NCBI GenBank assembly: GCA_007134165.1
Contig: SLLJ01000459.1
Location: forward strand, 1-17,621
Direction of reading: 5' to 3'
Source: Nitriliruptoraceae bacterium
Lineage (GTDB): Bacteria > Actinomycetota > Nitriliruptoria > Nitriliruptorales > Nitriliruptoraceae
Length of the DNA stretch: 17,621 nucleotides
A model generated the notes under the pieces. The model saw only the letters and a list, made by a program, of their open reading frames with translations, was not told the origin of the DNA and did not search any database. Both the position numbers and the translations under genes were made by a program. Positions 7,432 to 14,055 of this stretch are shown piece after piece. Position 1 is the first letter of the stretch. Each line of letters opens with the position of its first letter.

Positions 7432-7842
7432 GTGCGGCTGCCCCGTCTGCGACGGCGTCGCCACCCCGACATCACCCTCGAGCGGCAGCCCGACGCGCTG
7501 CCCCGCCGAGGGTTGTTCACCGAGCCGGTGCGCGTGACCCGGCTCGACGTGCTGGAACCCGAGCACCTGACCGACGGCAGCCGCCGCGCCGCCTTCCGGG
7601 TCGAGGTGCGCGATGCCGAGGATCGACGCTGCCCCGAGGTGGCCGTGGAGGCCCGGCTGGCCGGCCCCGTACGCGACCGCACGGTGCAGGGCACCACCGA
7701 CCTGCTCGGCAGGATCCGCTTCCGGATGTCGGGACCACCCGGCCGCTACACCATCGAGATCACCGATGTCGGTGCCGGAGGCCTTGGCTGGGACACCGAG
7801 GCCGGTCCGTGCCATGCCGAGCTCCACCTCCCGGAGACCTGA
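7432..7842 (+). CDS. Hypothetical protein, predicted beta-sandwich domain
   Basis: Not recognised. 136 residues from GTG at 7432, which has a strong GGAGG (7420-7424) seven bases upstream; an earlier in-frame GTG at 7402 lacks one. The N-terminus is very basic (VRLPRLRRRRHPD), with no signal peptide or membrane segment. From about residue 35 the sequence alternates hydrophobic and polar residues as in beta strands: VTRLDVLEPEHL, AAFRVEVRDAEDR. It continues with TTDLLGRIRFRMSGPPGRYTIEITDVGAGGLGWD, split here only by description. The T-D-x-x-G...G-x-Y-x-x-x-V/I-x-D-V...G-x-x-W-D pattern resembles carboxypeptidase-regulatory or bacterial Ig-like domains. Codon bias is that of a real gene. Downstream of tag, in the same direction; a TATCGT hexamer at 7398-7403 could give it its own promoter. 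A role in repair is not supported by sequence. Confidence 0.8.
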   Translation: MRLPRLRRRRHPDITLERQPDALPRRGLFTEPVRVTRLDVLEPEHLTDGSRRAAFRVEVRDAEDRRCPEVAVEARLAGPVRDRTVQGTTDLLGRIRFRMSGPPGRYTIEITDVGAGGLGWDTEAGPCHAELHLPET

Positions 7843-7940
7843 CGCGGTCTCGTGCGGCCGGCGTAGCGGCGTCGTACGAGAAGAGCCGCAGCCCCCGGAG
7901 CCCACCGGGACGCCGACCCCGGTGGTGGCTGAACAAGTTG

Positions 7941-8033
7941 TAAACTCTCCTCCGACACCCGCGATGCGGTCACCCACCGCGCGAAGGAACCACGCGACGT
8001 CACCGGAAGCGTCCGATCCAGAGGGGGGAGGAG
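7941..8033 (+). ncRNA. Candidate structured RNA in convergent gap
   Basis: The 330-base gap between the hypothetical gene and the polA stop holds no convincing gene. An AT-rich patch (TTGTAAACT, about 7938-7946) contains a -10-like TAAACT. Right after it, CTCCTCC (7947-7953) is complementary over 7 bp to GGAGGAG (8027-8033). The closed 73-base interior contains smaller hairpins: GCGGT/ACCGC (7966-7980) and CGCG/CGCG (7980-7996), which overlap by one base, plus CGGA/TCCG near 8005-8015. This would be a multibranched RNA. It matches no riboswitch or ncRNA family I can recall. High GC makes chance pairing likely, and a short minus-strand frame here (VAWFLRAVGDRIAGVGGEF) is a competing idea. Confidence 0.2.
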
Positions 8034-8067
8034 CGGGTTCTTCTCGGCGCCACCTCAGCCGGGGGGC

Positions 8068-8097
8068 GGCTCGGGTGGGGTCCCACCCATCCGAGCC
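8068..8097. terminator. Strong hairpin between convergent genes
   Basis: Arms GGCTC + GGGTGG (8068-8078) and CCACCC + GAGCC (8083-8088, 8093-8097) form an 11-bp stem with one 4-base bulge and a short loop. A second stem, CCACC (8050-8054) with GGTGG (8074-8078), would compete with it. It sits 76 bases past the polA stop, and could terminate polA and the plus-strand genes alike. No T-tract. Confidence 0.5.
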
Positions 8098-8172
8098 GGA
8101 GGCATGCGCCACTCCGCCCGCGGCGTGCCGCTGCGGCCTTGAGTCCGGAAGCGACGCGATTTCGAACCGCGG

Positions 8173-10899
8173 CTAGTGCTTCTGGGTGTCGAACCAGGTC
8201 CTACCCGCGGCGGTATCGACCTCGAGGTCGACATCGAGGTGGGCCACCCCCGACAGCTGCTCGACGACCAGTGCCCGGACCTCCTCGCGGTCGGCATCGG
8301 TGACCTCGAGGATCACCTCGTCATGGACCTGCAGGAGCAGCTGCGCGGCCAGGCCGCTGGCGTCCAGAGCCGCCTGCAGCCGGATCATCGCCAGCTTGAT
8401 GACGTCGGCGGCGGTGCCCTGGATCGGTGCGTTGAGCGCCATGCGCTCGGCCATCTGCCGGCGGTTGCGGTCATCTGCGCGCAGGTCGGGCAGGTAGCGG
8501 CGGCGGCCGAACAGCGTCGTGGTGTAGCCGTCGCGCCGCGCGGATTCCACCGCGTCGTCGAGGTAGCTGCGGACCCCCGGGAAGCGCTCGAGGTACGCGT
8601 CGACGATCGCCTGCGCCTCGTCGGGGGGGACGTCGAGCTGCTGGGCGAGCCCGAAGGCGGTCAGCCCGTAGGCCAGCCCGTAGTTGATCGCCTTGGCCCG
8701 GTCGCGCAACGCGCCGTCGACCTCGTCCAACGGCAGGTCGAAGACCCGTGCGGCGGTGGTGGCGTGCACGTCCTCACCGGAGGCGAAGGCCCCGAGCAGG
8801 GCCTCGTCACCCGACAGGTGGGCCATGATCCGCAGTTCGATCTGGGAGTAGTCGGCCACCAGCAGCAGGTCGTAGCCGTCGCCGGGAACGAACGCGCGGC
8901 GGATCTCGCGCCCCTCGGCCCGGCGCACCGGGATGTTCTGGAGGTTGGGGTGGGCCGAGGACAGCCGTCCGGTCGCGGCGATCGTCTGGGACAGGGTCGT
9001 GTGGATCCGGCCGCTGTCACGGTCGATCAACGGCGGCAACGCGTCCACGTAGGTGGAGAGCAGCTTGCTGACCTCCCGCCACTCGAGGATCGCGTCCACG
9101 ATCGCGTGCCGGCCCCGCAGCTGCTGCATGGCCTGCGCGTCAGTGGAGTATCCGGTCTTGATCCGGCGGGTGCGGGGTAGTCCGAGCTCCTCGAACAGCA
9201 CCTGCTGCAGCTGCGGGCCCGAACCGACGTTGAAGCGGCGGCCGGCGTGGTCGTGCACCTCAAGCTCGAGCTCGGACACCCGGGTCGACAGCCGGCTCCG
9301 GATGGCGTCGAGCACGGCCCGGTCGACGGCTATCCCGGTGCGCTCCATGCGGGCCAGCACCGGCGCCAACGGCAGCTCGATGCGCTGCGCGAGCTCACGC
9401 TGATCGCGCTGCTCGAGCTGCTCGGCGAGCACGCCGGCGAGCTCGGCGGCGGCCAGCGCGGACACCGCCCGCTGCGGCCATGCGTCGTCGGCGGTGTCGA
9501 CCGCCAGGGCGAGCTGGTCGGCCTCGGTCGACGGGGCTGCGGCCGCCAGGGTGCGGTGCAGGTACTGCCCGGCGAGGCGGTCGAGCTCGAAGCTGCGCCG
9601 CTCGGGCTCGAGCAGATAGGCAGCCAGCTCGGTGTCGAGCACGACCCCGGCCAACGACCAGCCGGCGACAGCGGCCGCGTGATCCAGGGACTTCAGGTCG
9701 TGGGTGACCTTGGGCCGGTCCGGGTCGGCGAGCCAGGCGGCCAGCACCGCGCGGTCGTCGTCATCGAGCTGGTCGAGTTCGGCGGTCACCGGATCACGGT
9801 CGACCGCCGCCAGCGCCACCGCGTCCACCCGCGGGTGGGGCACACGACCGGTGAGGGTGACCAGCACCGCGGGCGGCGCGTCGACAGAACCTGCCTGCTG
9901 CGCGTCGGGATCTCCGAGCTCCCGCAGCCAGGCAGCCAACTGGCCGGGCTGCAGCCGCCGCGGGGCATGCTCGAAGGCGGCGGCGTCAGCGGCGGTCTGC
10001 TCACCCAGCACCTCGGCGAGCAGCCGGTCGTACAGCGCCCGGAACTCCAGGGTCCCGAACAGCTCACGCACCGCATCGAGGTCGACGTCACCGCGCCCGA
10101 GCCGATCGGGATCGAGCGCCACCTCGACGTCGCGGCGCAGCCGCATGACCGCCAGGTTGGTGCGCACCTGCTGCTCGTGCTCGGCGAGCATCGCGGGCAC
10201 CTTCTTGCCGCTGATCTCGTCGAGGTGGCGGTACACCCCGTCCACGTCGCCGAAGCGCGCGACGAGCTTGGCCGCGGTCTTGTCACCGACGCCGGGAACC
10301 CCGGGAAGGTTGTCGGAGGTGTCGCCGCGCAGGGCGGCCACCTCGACGTAGCGGCCGGGCGGGACTCCGAAGCGCTCCTCGACGGCGGCCGGGGTCATCT
10401 CCGCCAGGTCCGACAGGCCCCGCAACGTATAGAGCACCGTGAGGTGCTCGGCCGGCAACTGCATCGCATCGCGGTCTCCGGTGACCACCGCCGCGTGATA
10501 GCCGGCGTCCACCGCCCGGGTCGCCAGCGTGGCCAGCACGTCGTCGGCCTCGACGCCCTCCACCTCGACGACCGGGATGCCGAGCACCTCGAGTACCTGC
10601 TGGATGAGTGGCACCTGGGGCCGGAAACCGTCGGGTGGAGCGGCACGGTTGGCCTTGTACTCCGGGAAGGCGGCGGTGCGCGCGACATCGCGGCCGCGGT
10701 CGAAGGCGACCGCGACCGCGTCGGGCTGCCGTTCGCTGAGCAATCGGATCAACATCGAGGTGAAGCCGTAGACCGCGTTGGTCAACTCGCCGGTCTGGGT
10801 GCGGATCGTGTCCGGCAGCGCATAGAAGGCCCGGTAGGCGAGGCTGTGGCCATCGAGGAGCAGGATCTCGGGGCGGGGCTCCGCGAATCGGTCGGACAC
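8173..10899 (-). CDS. polA: DNA polymerase I
   Basis: Repair and Okazaki-fragment polymerase. 908 residues from GTG at 10899, chosen because AGGA lies seven bases upstream and the protein then begins just before LLLDGHSLAYRAFYALP. The frame is open to 10983 without a better start. The N-terminal 5' nuclease has EADD, TGDRDAMQL and GDTSDNLPGVPGVGDKTA. The central 3'-5' exonuclease region lacks the D-x-E metal motif, so proofreading is probably absent, as in mycobacterial and Taq enzymes. Polymerase motif A is VADYSQIELR (Asp683), the O-helix is RAKAINYGLAYG (Lys736, Tyr740), and motif C is LLLQVHDEV (Asp860). Tyr740 takes the place of E. coli Phe762, a known actinobacterial feature that lowers discrimination against dideoxynucleotides. 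Divergent from the thioredoxin gene across a 119-base promoter region. Confidence 0.98.
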   Translation of the reverse strand: MSDRFAEPRPEILLLDGHSLAYRAFYALPDTIRTQTGELTNAVYGFTSMLIRLLSERQPDAVAVAFDRGRDVARTAAFPEYKANRAAPPDGFRPQVPLIQQVLEVLGIPVVEVEGVEADDVLATLATRAVDAGYHAAVVTGDRDAMQLPAEHLTVLYTLRGLSDLAEMTPAAVEERFGVPPGRYVEVAALRGDTSDNLPGVPGVGDKTAAKLVARFGDVDGVYRHLDEISGKKVPAMLAEHEQQVRTNLAVMRLRRDVEVALDPDRLGRGDVDLDAVRELFGTLEFRALYDRLLAEVLGEQTAADAAAFEHAPRRLQPGQLAAWLRELGDPDAQQAGSVDAPPAVLVTLTGRVPHPRVDAVALAAVDRDPVTAELDQLDDDDRAVLAAWLADPDRPKVTHDLKSLDHAAAVAGWSLAGVVLDTELAAYLLEPERRSFELDRLAGQYLHRTLAAAAPSTEADQLALAVDTADDAWPQRAVSALAAAELAGVLAEQLEQRDQRELAQRIELPLAPVLARMERTGIAVDRAVLDAIRSRLSTRVSELELEVHDHAGRRFNVGSGPQLQQVLFEELGLPRTRRIKTGYSTDAQAMQQLRGRHAIVDAILEWREVSKLLSTYVDALPPLIDRDSGRIHTTLSQTIAATGRLSSAHPNLQNIPVRRAEGREIRRAFVPGDGYDLLLVADYSQIELRIMAHLSGDEALLGAFASGEDVHATTAARVFDLPLDEVDGALRDRAKAINYGLAYGLTAFGLAQQLDVPPDEAQAIVDAYLERFPGVRSYLDDAVESARRDGYTTTLFGRRRYLPDLRADDRNRRQMAERMALNAPIQGTAADVIKLAMIRLQAALDASGLAAQLLLQVHDEVILEVTDADREEVRALVVEQLSGVAHLDVDLEVDTAAGRTWFDTQKH

Positions 10900-10931
10900 G
10901 GGAAGGTCCTGGGGTGCGGCGGCGTTGTGAC

Positions 10932-10965
10932 GGGCAAGCCTACTTGCCCCTGCTCGACGTACCCT
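10932..10965. promoter_or_regulatory. Shared promoter region of polA and thioredoxin gene with palindrome
   Basis: A perfect inverted repeat GGGCAAG (10932-10938) / CTTGCCC (10943-10949) with a 4-base centre. On the minus strand its middle contains TAGGCT (10942-10937), a fitting -10 for polA. On the plus strand TACCCT (10960-10965) could be the -10 of the thioredoxin gene, which places the palindrome over its -35. One protein bound here could control both genes. The hexamers are direct observations; the promoter and operator roles are inferred. Confidence 0.4.
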
Positions 10966-11018
10966 GGCACGATCAACGGCCATCCGCGCTCGCCAAGCGC
11001 CACCAGCGAGGTGTCGTC

Positions 11019-11852
11019 ATGTCCCACTCCTCCTACGTGTTCGATGTCGATGCCGCCGGCTTCCAGTCCGCGGTGATCAACCGCTCCCACGAGGTCCCGG
11101 TCGTGGTCGACTTCTGGGCCGCCTGGTGCGGGCCGTGTCGCACGTTGGGACCGATGCTCGAGGAGGCCATCGACGCGCGGGGGGGCACGGTGCTCCTGGC
11201 CAAGGTCGACGTCGACGCCAACCAGTCGCTCGCGCAGGCGTTCCGCGTCCAGGGCATCCCCCAGGTCGTCGCGGTGCGCGACGGGAAGGTCGTCGACCAG
11301 TTCACCGGCGCGCAGCCACTGGCCACCATCGAGGCGTTCCTCGACCGGGTCTCTCCCTCGGAGGCCGACCGAGCCGTCGCCCAGGCGCGGATGCTCGACG
11401 GTCCGGGGGCGATCAACGTGCTGCGCACGGCGCTGAAACTCGAGCCCGGCCACCGCGACGCGGCGCTGCTGCTCGCCGAGCACCTCGTGGACAGTGACCC
11501 CGACGAAGCACTCGCGTTGGTCACTCCGCACCGTCCCGATCCGGCGGCGGAGGCGATCGTCACCCGCGTGGAGCTCACCCGCAACAGCAGGAGCGACATC
11601 GCCGCGATGCGCGCGAGGCTCGAGGCTGGCGAGCCGTGCGAGGATGGCGTGCTGCTCTACGACCTCGGGCGGGCGCTGGCCGCCACCGGCGAGTACGACG
11701 AGGCGTTCGAGCGCCTGCTGGCTGCGGTTGAGTGCCGGGGAGCCGACCGGGAACGGGCCCGGGAACAACTCGTGGCGCTGTTCACGGTGCTCGGCGACGA
11801 CGACGAGCGTGTGCGTGACGCCCGCCCAAGGCTGGCCCGCGCGCTGTTCTGA
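11019..11852 (+). CDS. cnoX: Thioredoxin-TPR fusion protein (CnoX/YbbN-like)
   Basis: Two-domain redox protein of 277 residues, matching the length of E. coli CnoX/YbbN (284). Residues about 1-110 are a thioredoxin fold with the active site WCGPC (Cys37, Cys40) in VVVDFWAAWCGPCRTLGPM and the cis-Pro loop GIPQVV. Residues about 115-277 are helical TPR-like repeats (A.NVLRTALKLEPGHRDAALLLAEHLV; LYDLGRALAATGEYDEAFERLL). E. coli CnoX lacks the CxxC and works as a holdase for oxidatively damaged proteins. The intact CGPC here argues for disulfide reductase activity as well, as in many non-enterobacterial homologues. Cytoplasmic; no signal peptide. ATG at 11019 has GAGG seven bases upstream. The last bases converge with the importer ATPase: the stop codons are four bases apart. 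The symbol is given by homology of architecture. Confidence 0.88.
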   Translation: MSHSSYVFDVDAAGFQSAVINRSHEVPVVVDFWAAWCGPCRTLGPMLEEAIDARGGTVLLAKVDVDANQSLAQAFRVQGIPQVVAVRDGKVVDQFTGAQPLATIEAFLDRVSPSEADRAVAQARMLDGPGAINVLRTALKLEPGHRDAALLLAEHLVDSDPDEALALVTPHRPDPAAEAIVTRVELTRNSRSDIAAMRARLEAGEPCEDGVLLYDLGRALAATGEYDEAFERLLAAVECRGADRERAREQLVALFTVLGDDDERVRDARPRLARALF

Positions 11853-11861
11853 GCGCTCAGA
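11848..11861. repeat. 14-bp perfect palindrome spanning two convergent stop codons
   Basis: TCTGAGC|GCTCAGA. The plus-strand TGA of the thioredoxin gene (11850-11852) and the minus-strand TGA of the importer ATPase (11859-11857) lie symmetrically inside it. There is no room for separate terminators, so the two transcripts should overlap at their 3' ends. The symmetry partly follows from two TGA stops facing each other. Confidence 0.7.
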
Positions 11862-12618
11862 GCACCATCTTGAGGAACTTGCGGGTGCGCTCGTGCCGCG
11901 GGTTGACGAGCACTTCACCTGGCGGGCCGTCCTCGACCACGACGCCATCATCCATGAACACCACGCGGTCGGCGACCTCTTTGGCGAACATGATCTCATG
12001 GGTCACGACCATCATCGTCATGCCCTCGCTGGCGAGCTGGCGCATGACGGCGAGCACCTCCCCGACCAGCTCCGGATCGAGCGCAGAGGTCGGCTCGTCG
12101 AACATCATCATGTCGGGGTCCATCGACAGGGCCCGGGCGATCGCGACCCGCTGCTGCTGGCCACCGGAGAGATGTGCCGGGTAGGCATCGATCTTGTCGA
12201 GCAGCCCGACACGCTCGAGGTTGTGGCGCGCGGCCTCGCGCGCTTCGGCCTTGGAGCGTCGCAGCACCCGTCGCTGGGGCAGCGTGAGGTTGCGCTGGAC
12301 CGACAGGTGCGGGAAGAGGTTGAAGGACTGGAACACCATGCCGATCCGGCTGCGCAGCTGATCGACGTCAGCATCGGGGTGGGTGATGTCCTCCCCCTCG
12401 ATGAGGATCTGGCCACCGCTGGGCTCCTCGAGGCGGTTGACGCAGCGCAGCAGGGTCGACTTGCCCGAGCCCGACGGACCCAGCACACACACGACCTCGC
12501 CGGGGCTGATGTGGAAATCGATGCCCTTGAGCACCTCGAGCTCGCCGAAGGACTTGTGCAGCTCGCGCACCTCGATAGCGTGCTCGAAGGTCCGGGCGGG
12601 TGCCGGTCGTCTGGCCAC
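11857..12618 (-). CDS. glnQ: Polar amino-acid ABC importer, ATP-binding protein (GlnQ/HisP-like)
   Basis: Cytoplasmic ATPase of an amino-acid uptake system; 253 residues, typical for the PAAT family. Walker A GPSGSGKS (47-54), Q-loop in VFQSFNLFPH (Gln97), signature LSGGQQQR (150-157), Walker B MMMFDEPTSALDP (about 170-182), switch His207 in VVTHE. The FNLFPH and HEIMFA/KEVADRVVFMDDG stretches are characteristic of GlnQ/HisP. GTG at 12618 has GGAGGG seven bases upstream. It is the last gene of the set binding protein - permease - ATPase but lies 452 bases after the permease, with a strong hairpin and possible promoter in between, so it may be expressed separately. Gene symbol by family; glutamine specificity is not proven. 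Confidence 0.93.
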   Translation of the reverse strand: MARRPAPARTFEHAIEVRELHKSFGELEVLKGIDFHISPGEVVCVLGPSGSGKSTLLRCVNRLEEPSGGQILIEGEDITHPDADVDQLRSRIGMVFQSFNLFPHLSVQRNLTLPQRRVLRRSKAEAREAARHNLERVGLLDKIDAYPAHLSGGQQQRVAIARALSMDPDMMMFDEPTSALDPELVGEVLAVMRQLASEGMTMMVVTHEIMFAKEVADRVVFMDDGVVVEDGPPGEVLVNPRHERTRKFLKMVL

Positions 12619-12682
12619 GCGTGATCCCTCCCTGGTGGGGCCGGCCGCCGGCCGGAGGCTTCGAGCGGCCCTGCCATGCCGG

Positions 12683-12702
12683 ACGCTACCCGGGCAAGGC
12701 TA
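12683..12702 (-). promoter_or_regulatory. Candidate promoter of the importer ATPase
   Basis: Two -10-like hexamers on the minus strand: TAGCCT (12702-12697) and TAGCGT (12688-12683). They lie 65-84 bases before the GTG of the ATPase gene. No good -35. They suggest the ATPase can be transcribed on its own despite the hairpin upstream. Confidence 0.3.
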
Positions 12703-12871
12703 CTGTTCCTCCATCGGTCATCGGATCCGTACCCGGACGAAACCTGCCTGGAACATCCGCCCGGCACCATTCTCCCCGTCATCCGCCAATGACGTCACGG
12801 AGCCGGCATGTTCCCTTCCTGCGCCCCCGGTCTCGACCGGACGCTTGCGGGACTGCCCGTCCGTTCCCGTC

Positions 12872-12889
12872 GGGTGGGGCCCGCCACCC
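12872..12889. repeat. Small hairpin in permease-ATPase gap
   Basis: Arms GGGTGG (12872-12877) and CCACCC (12884-12889) with a 6-base loop. It shares the GGGTGGxGG core of the larger hairpin at 12963-13014. Another short stem, GACCCG/CGGGTC, lies near 12911-12929. The 452-base gap 12619-13070 holds no convincing gene. Confidence 0.4.
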
Positions 12890-12962
12890 CGCCCGCATCG
12901 CCGAGGAACGGACCCGCGTGCTCCGGGTCGGCGTCGGTGCCTCGCGCGCCGGGCTGATCACG

Positions 12963-13014
12963 CGGCTGGGTGGCGGGTCCTGTTCTCTCTCCCGCCGGAT
13001 CCGCCACCCAGCCG
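12963..13014 (-). terminator. Long hairpin between importer permease and ATPase genes
   Basis: Arms at 12963-12976 and 13001-13014 are perfectly complementary over 14 bp (CGGCTGGGTGGCGG / CCGCCACCCAGCCG). After one non-Watson-Crick pair, three more pairs follow (12978-12980 with 12997-12999), leaving a 16-base loop. It starts 56 bases after the permease stop. With no T-tract it may be a leaky terminator or a 3'-end stabiliser that sets the binding-protein and permease mRNA apart from the ATPase mRNA. Confidence 0.6.
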
Positions 13015-13070
13015 ACTCTCTCACGCAGGCGCCCGGCCGGCCAGCCTTGCGGCCTGCCGGTGTCGAGCGT

Positions 13071-13850
13071 TCAGCGGGATCGACGGTTGCGCCGCTCGAG
13101 CACGGCGACCAGCTGGGTCATCGGCACCGTGATCAGCAGGTAGACCGCCCCTACCACGATCAGCGGAGTCGCATTCGCCCGGTTCTGCAGCAGGTCACGC
13201 CCGAACTTCAGCAGTTCCTTGGTGGCCGGGGTCGTGCCGAGCACGAACAGCAGCGAGGTGTCCTTGATCAGCAGCACCAACTCGTTGGTCAGCGGCGGGA
13301 TGATGATCCGGAAGCCTTGGGGGATGATCACCGAGATCATCGCCCAGGTGTAGCTCATCCCCAGCGACCGAGCCGCCTCCATCTGGCCCTTGGGCACCCC
13401 CTCGATCCCGGCACGGATGGTCTCGGCCATGTAGGCCGCCGCGACGATCCCGAGCCCCAGGGTGATCGTGAGCAGGATCGGCCAGCGGGTACCGAAGGCG
13501 ATCGGGATCCCGATGCCCACCAGGAAGATGGTCAGCAGTGCGGGCAGGCCCCGGAAGATCTCGATGTAGATCTTGGCCACCCAGCGGTAGGGAGGGATCG
13601 AGGACAGCCGCATGAGCGCCAGCAGCAAGCCGAAGAGCAACCCGAAGCTGAAGGCCAGGAAGGTGTAGAGCACGGTGTTGCGCGCCGCGATCGTGAGCAC
13701 CTCGGGAAACATGTCCCGGGCGATGTCGGCGTTGAAGAAGTTGCGCCGGATCACCGGCCAGTCGGCGAGCAGCACCAGCAACAACACCGCGAGAACGAAC
13801 ACCGCATACATCACGCCGCGGAACAGCGCCTGCTTCTGTCGCTTGGTCAC
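13071..13850 (-). CDS. Polar amino-acid ABC importer permease
   Basis: Inner-membrane subunit of the importer; 259 residues. Membrane segments are visible at about 13-29, 60-80, 104-118, 126-140 and 218-240. The cytoplasmic EAA loop that docks the ATPase reads ETIRAGIEGVPKGQMEAARSLGMS (written here as a motif, about 143-165; key residues E158-A-A and G164). It is diagnostic of the HisM/GlnP family. GTG at 13850 (VTKRQKQALF) is chosen because GGGAGG lies nine bases upstream. The open frame extends to 14246, but that extension lies antisense in phase over the binding-protein gene and looks like non-coding Ser/Arg/Thr sequence. Only one permease gene is present, so a homodimeric channel is likely. 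It is 205 bases downstream of the binding-protein gene, with a strong hairpin between. Confidence 0.93.
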   Translation of the reverse strand: MTKRQKQALFRGVMYAVFVLAVLLLVLLADWPVIRRNFFNADIARDMFPEVLTIAARNTVLYTFLAFSFGLLFGLLLALMRLSSIPPYRWVAKIYIEIFRGLPALLTIFLVGIGIPIAFGTRWPILLTITLGLGIVAAAYMAETIRAGIEGVPKGQMEAARSLGMSYTWAMISVIIPQGFRIIIPPLTNELVLLIKDTSLLFVLGTTPATKELLKFGRDLLQNRANATPLIVVGAVYLLITVPMTQLVAVLERRNRRSR

Positions 13851-13941
13851 CGCGCCGGACCTCCCGCGACGCCGTCGTGGTAGCGCCTGACGCCACCCGG
13901 ACCGTGAGCATCCGGGGCCGGACCCGTAGCTCACCTGCGCA

Positions 13942-13991
13942 ACCCTACTCGTTTCGGCGCGGCACGCGGCGCGCCCTGCGGCGCGGCACGC
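13942..13991 (-). promoter_or_regulatory. Possible internal promoter and 13-bp direct repeat upstream of permease
   Basis: Minus-strand TAGGGT (13947-13942) could be a -10 for the permease gene. Just upstream of it on the minus strand, CGGCGCGGCACGC occurs twice (13955-13967 and 13979-13991), 24 bases apart. Two copies on nearly the same helix face (about two turns) could be paired activator or repressor sites. GC-rich low complexity is the alternative. Confidence 0.3.
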
Positions 13992-14005
13992 CCGTCTGCC
14001 ACGAG

Positions 14006-14031
14006 CGTGGGGGCCCACCGGGGCCCCCACG
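14006..14031 (-). terminator. Attenuator-like hairpin after the binding-protein gene
   Basis: Perfect 11-bp stem CGTGGGGGCCC (14006-14016) / GGGCCCCCACG (14021-14031) with a 4-base loop, starting 24 bases past the binding-protein stop. No T-tract. In ABC importers a hairpin here commonly raises binding-protein mRNA over permease mRNA; that role is inferred. Confidence 0.65.
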
Positions 14032-14055
14032 TCGAAGCAACGGCCGCGCGACGGA

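Noticed and set aside
8150..8172. T-loop-like sequence GGTTCGAAA just past the polA stop, hinting at a tRNA
   Set aside because: A T-arm can be drawn, but the rest of the tRNA would have to lie inside polA and no acceptor, D or anticodon arm is present.
9247..11076. Open frame of 609 codons on the plus strand opposite polA
   Set aside because: Antisense shadow caused by GC-rich codon bias; Gly/Arg/His-rich, no family motifs, no ribosome site, while polA on the other strand is unmistakable.
12600..13883. Long plus-strand frame across the importer gap and permease
   Set aside because: Its second half is the antisense of the permease (His/Gln/Asp-rich); the first half has no start signal or recognisable motif.
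12872..14031. ANTAR-type paired hexaloop hairpins in the importer operon
   Set aside because: The hairpins here have loops of 4, 6 and 16 bases; the one hexaloop lacks the A at position 1 and G at position 4 expected for ANTAR targets, and they are not paired in tandem.
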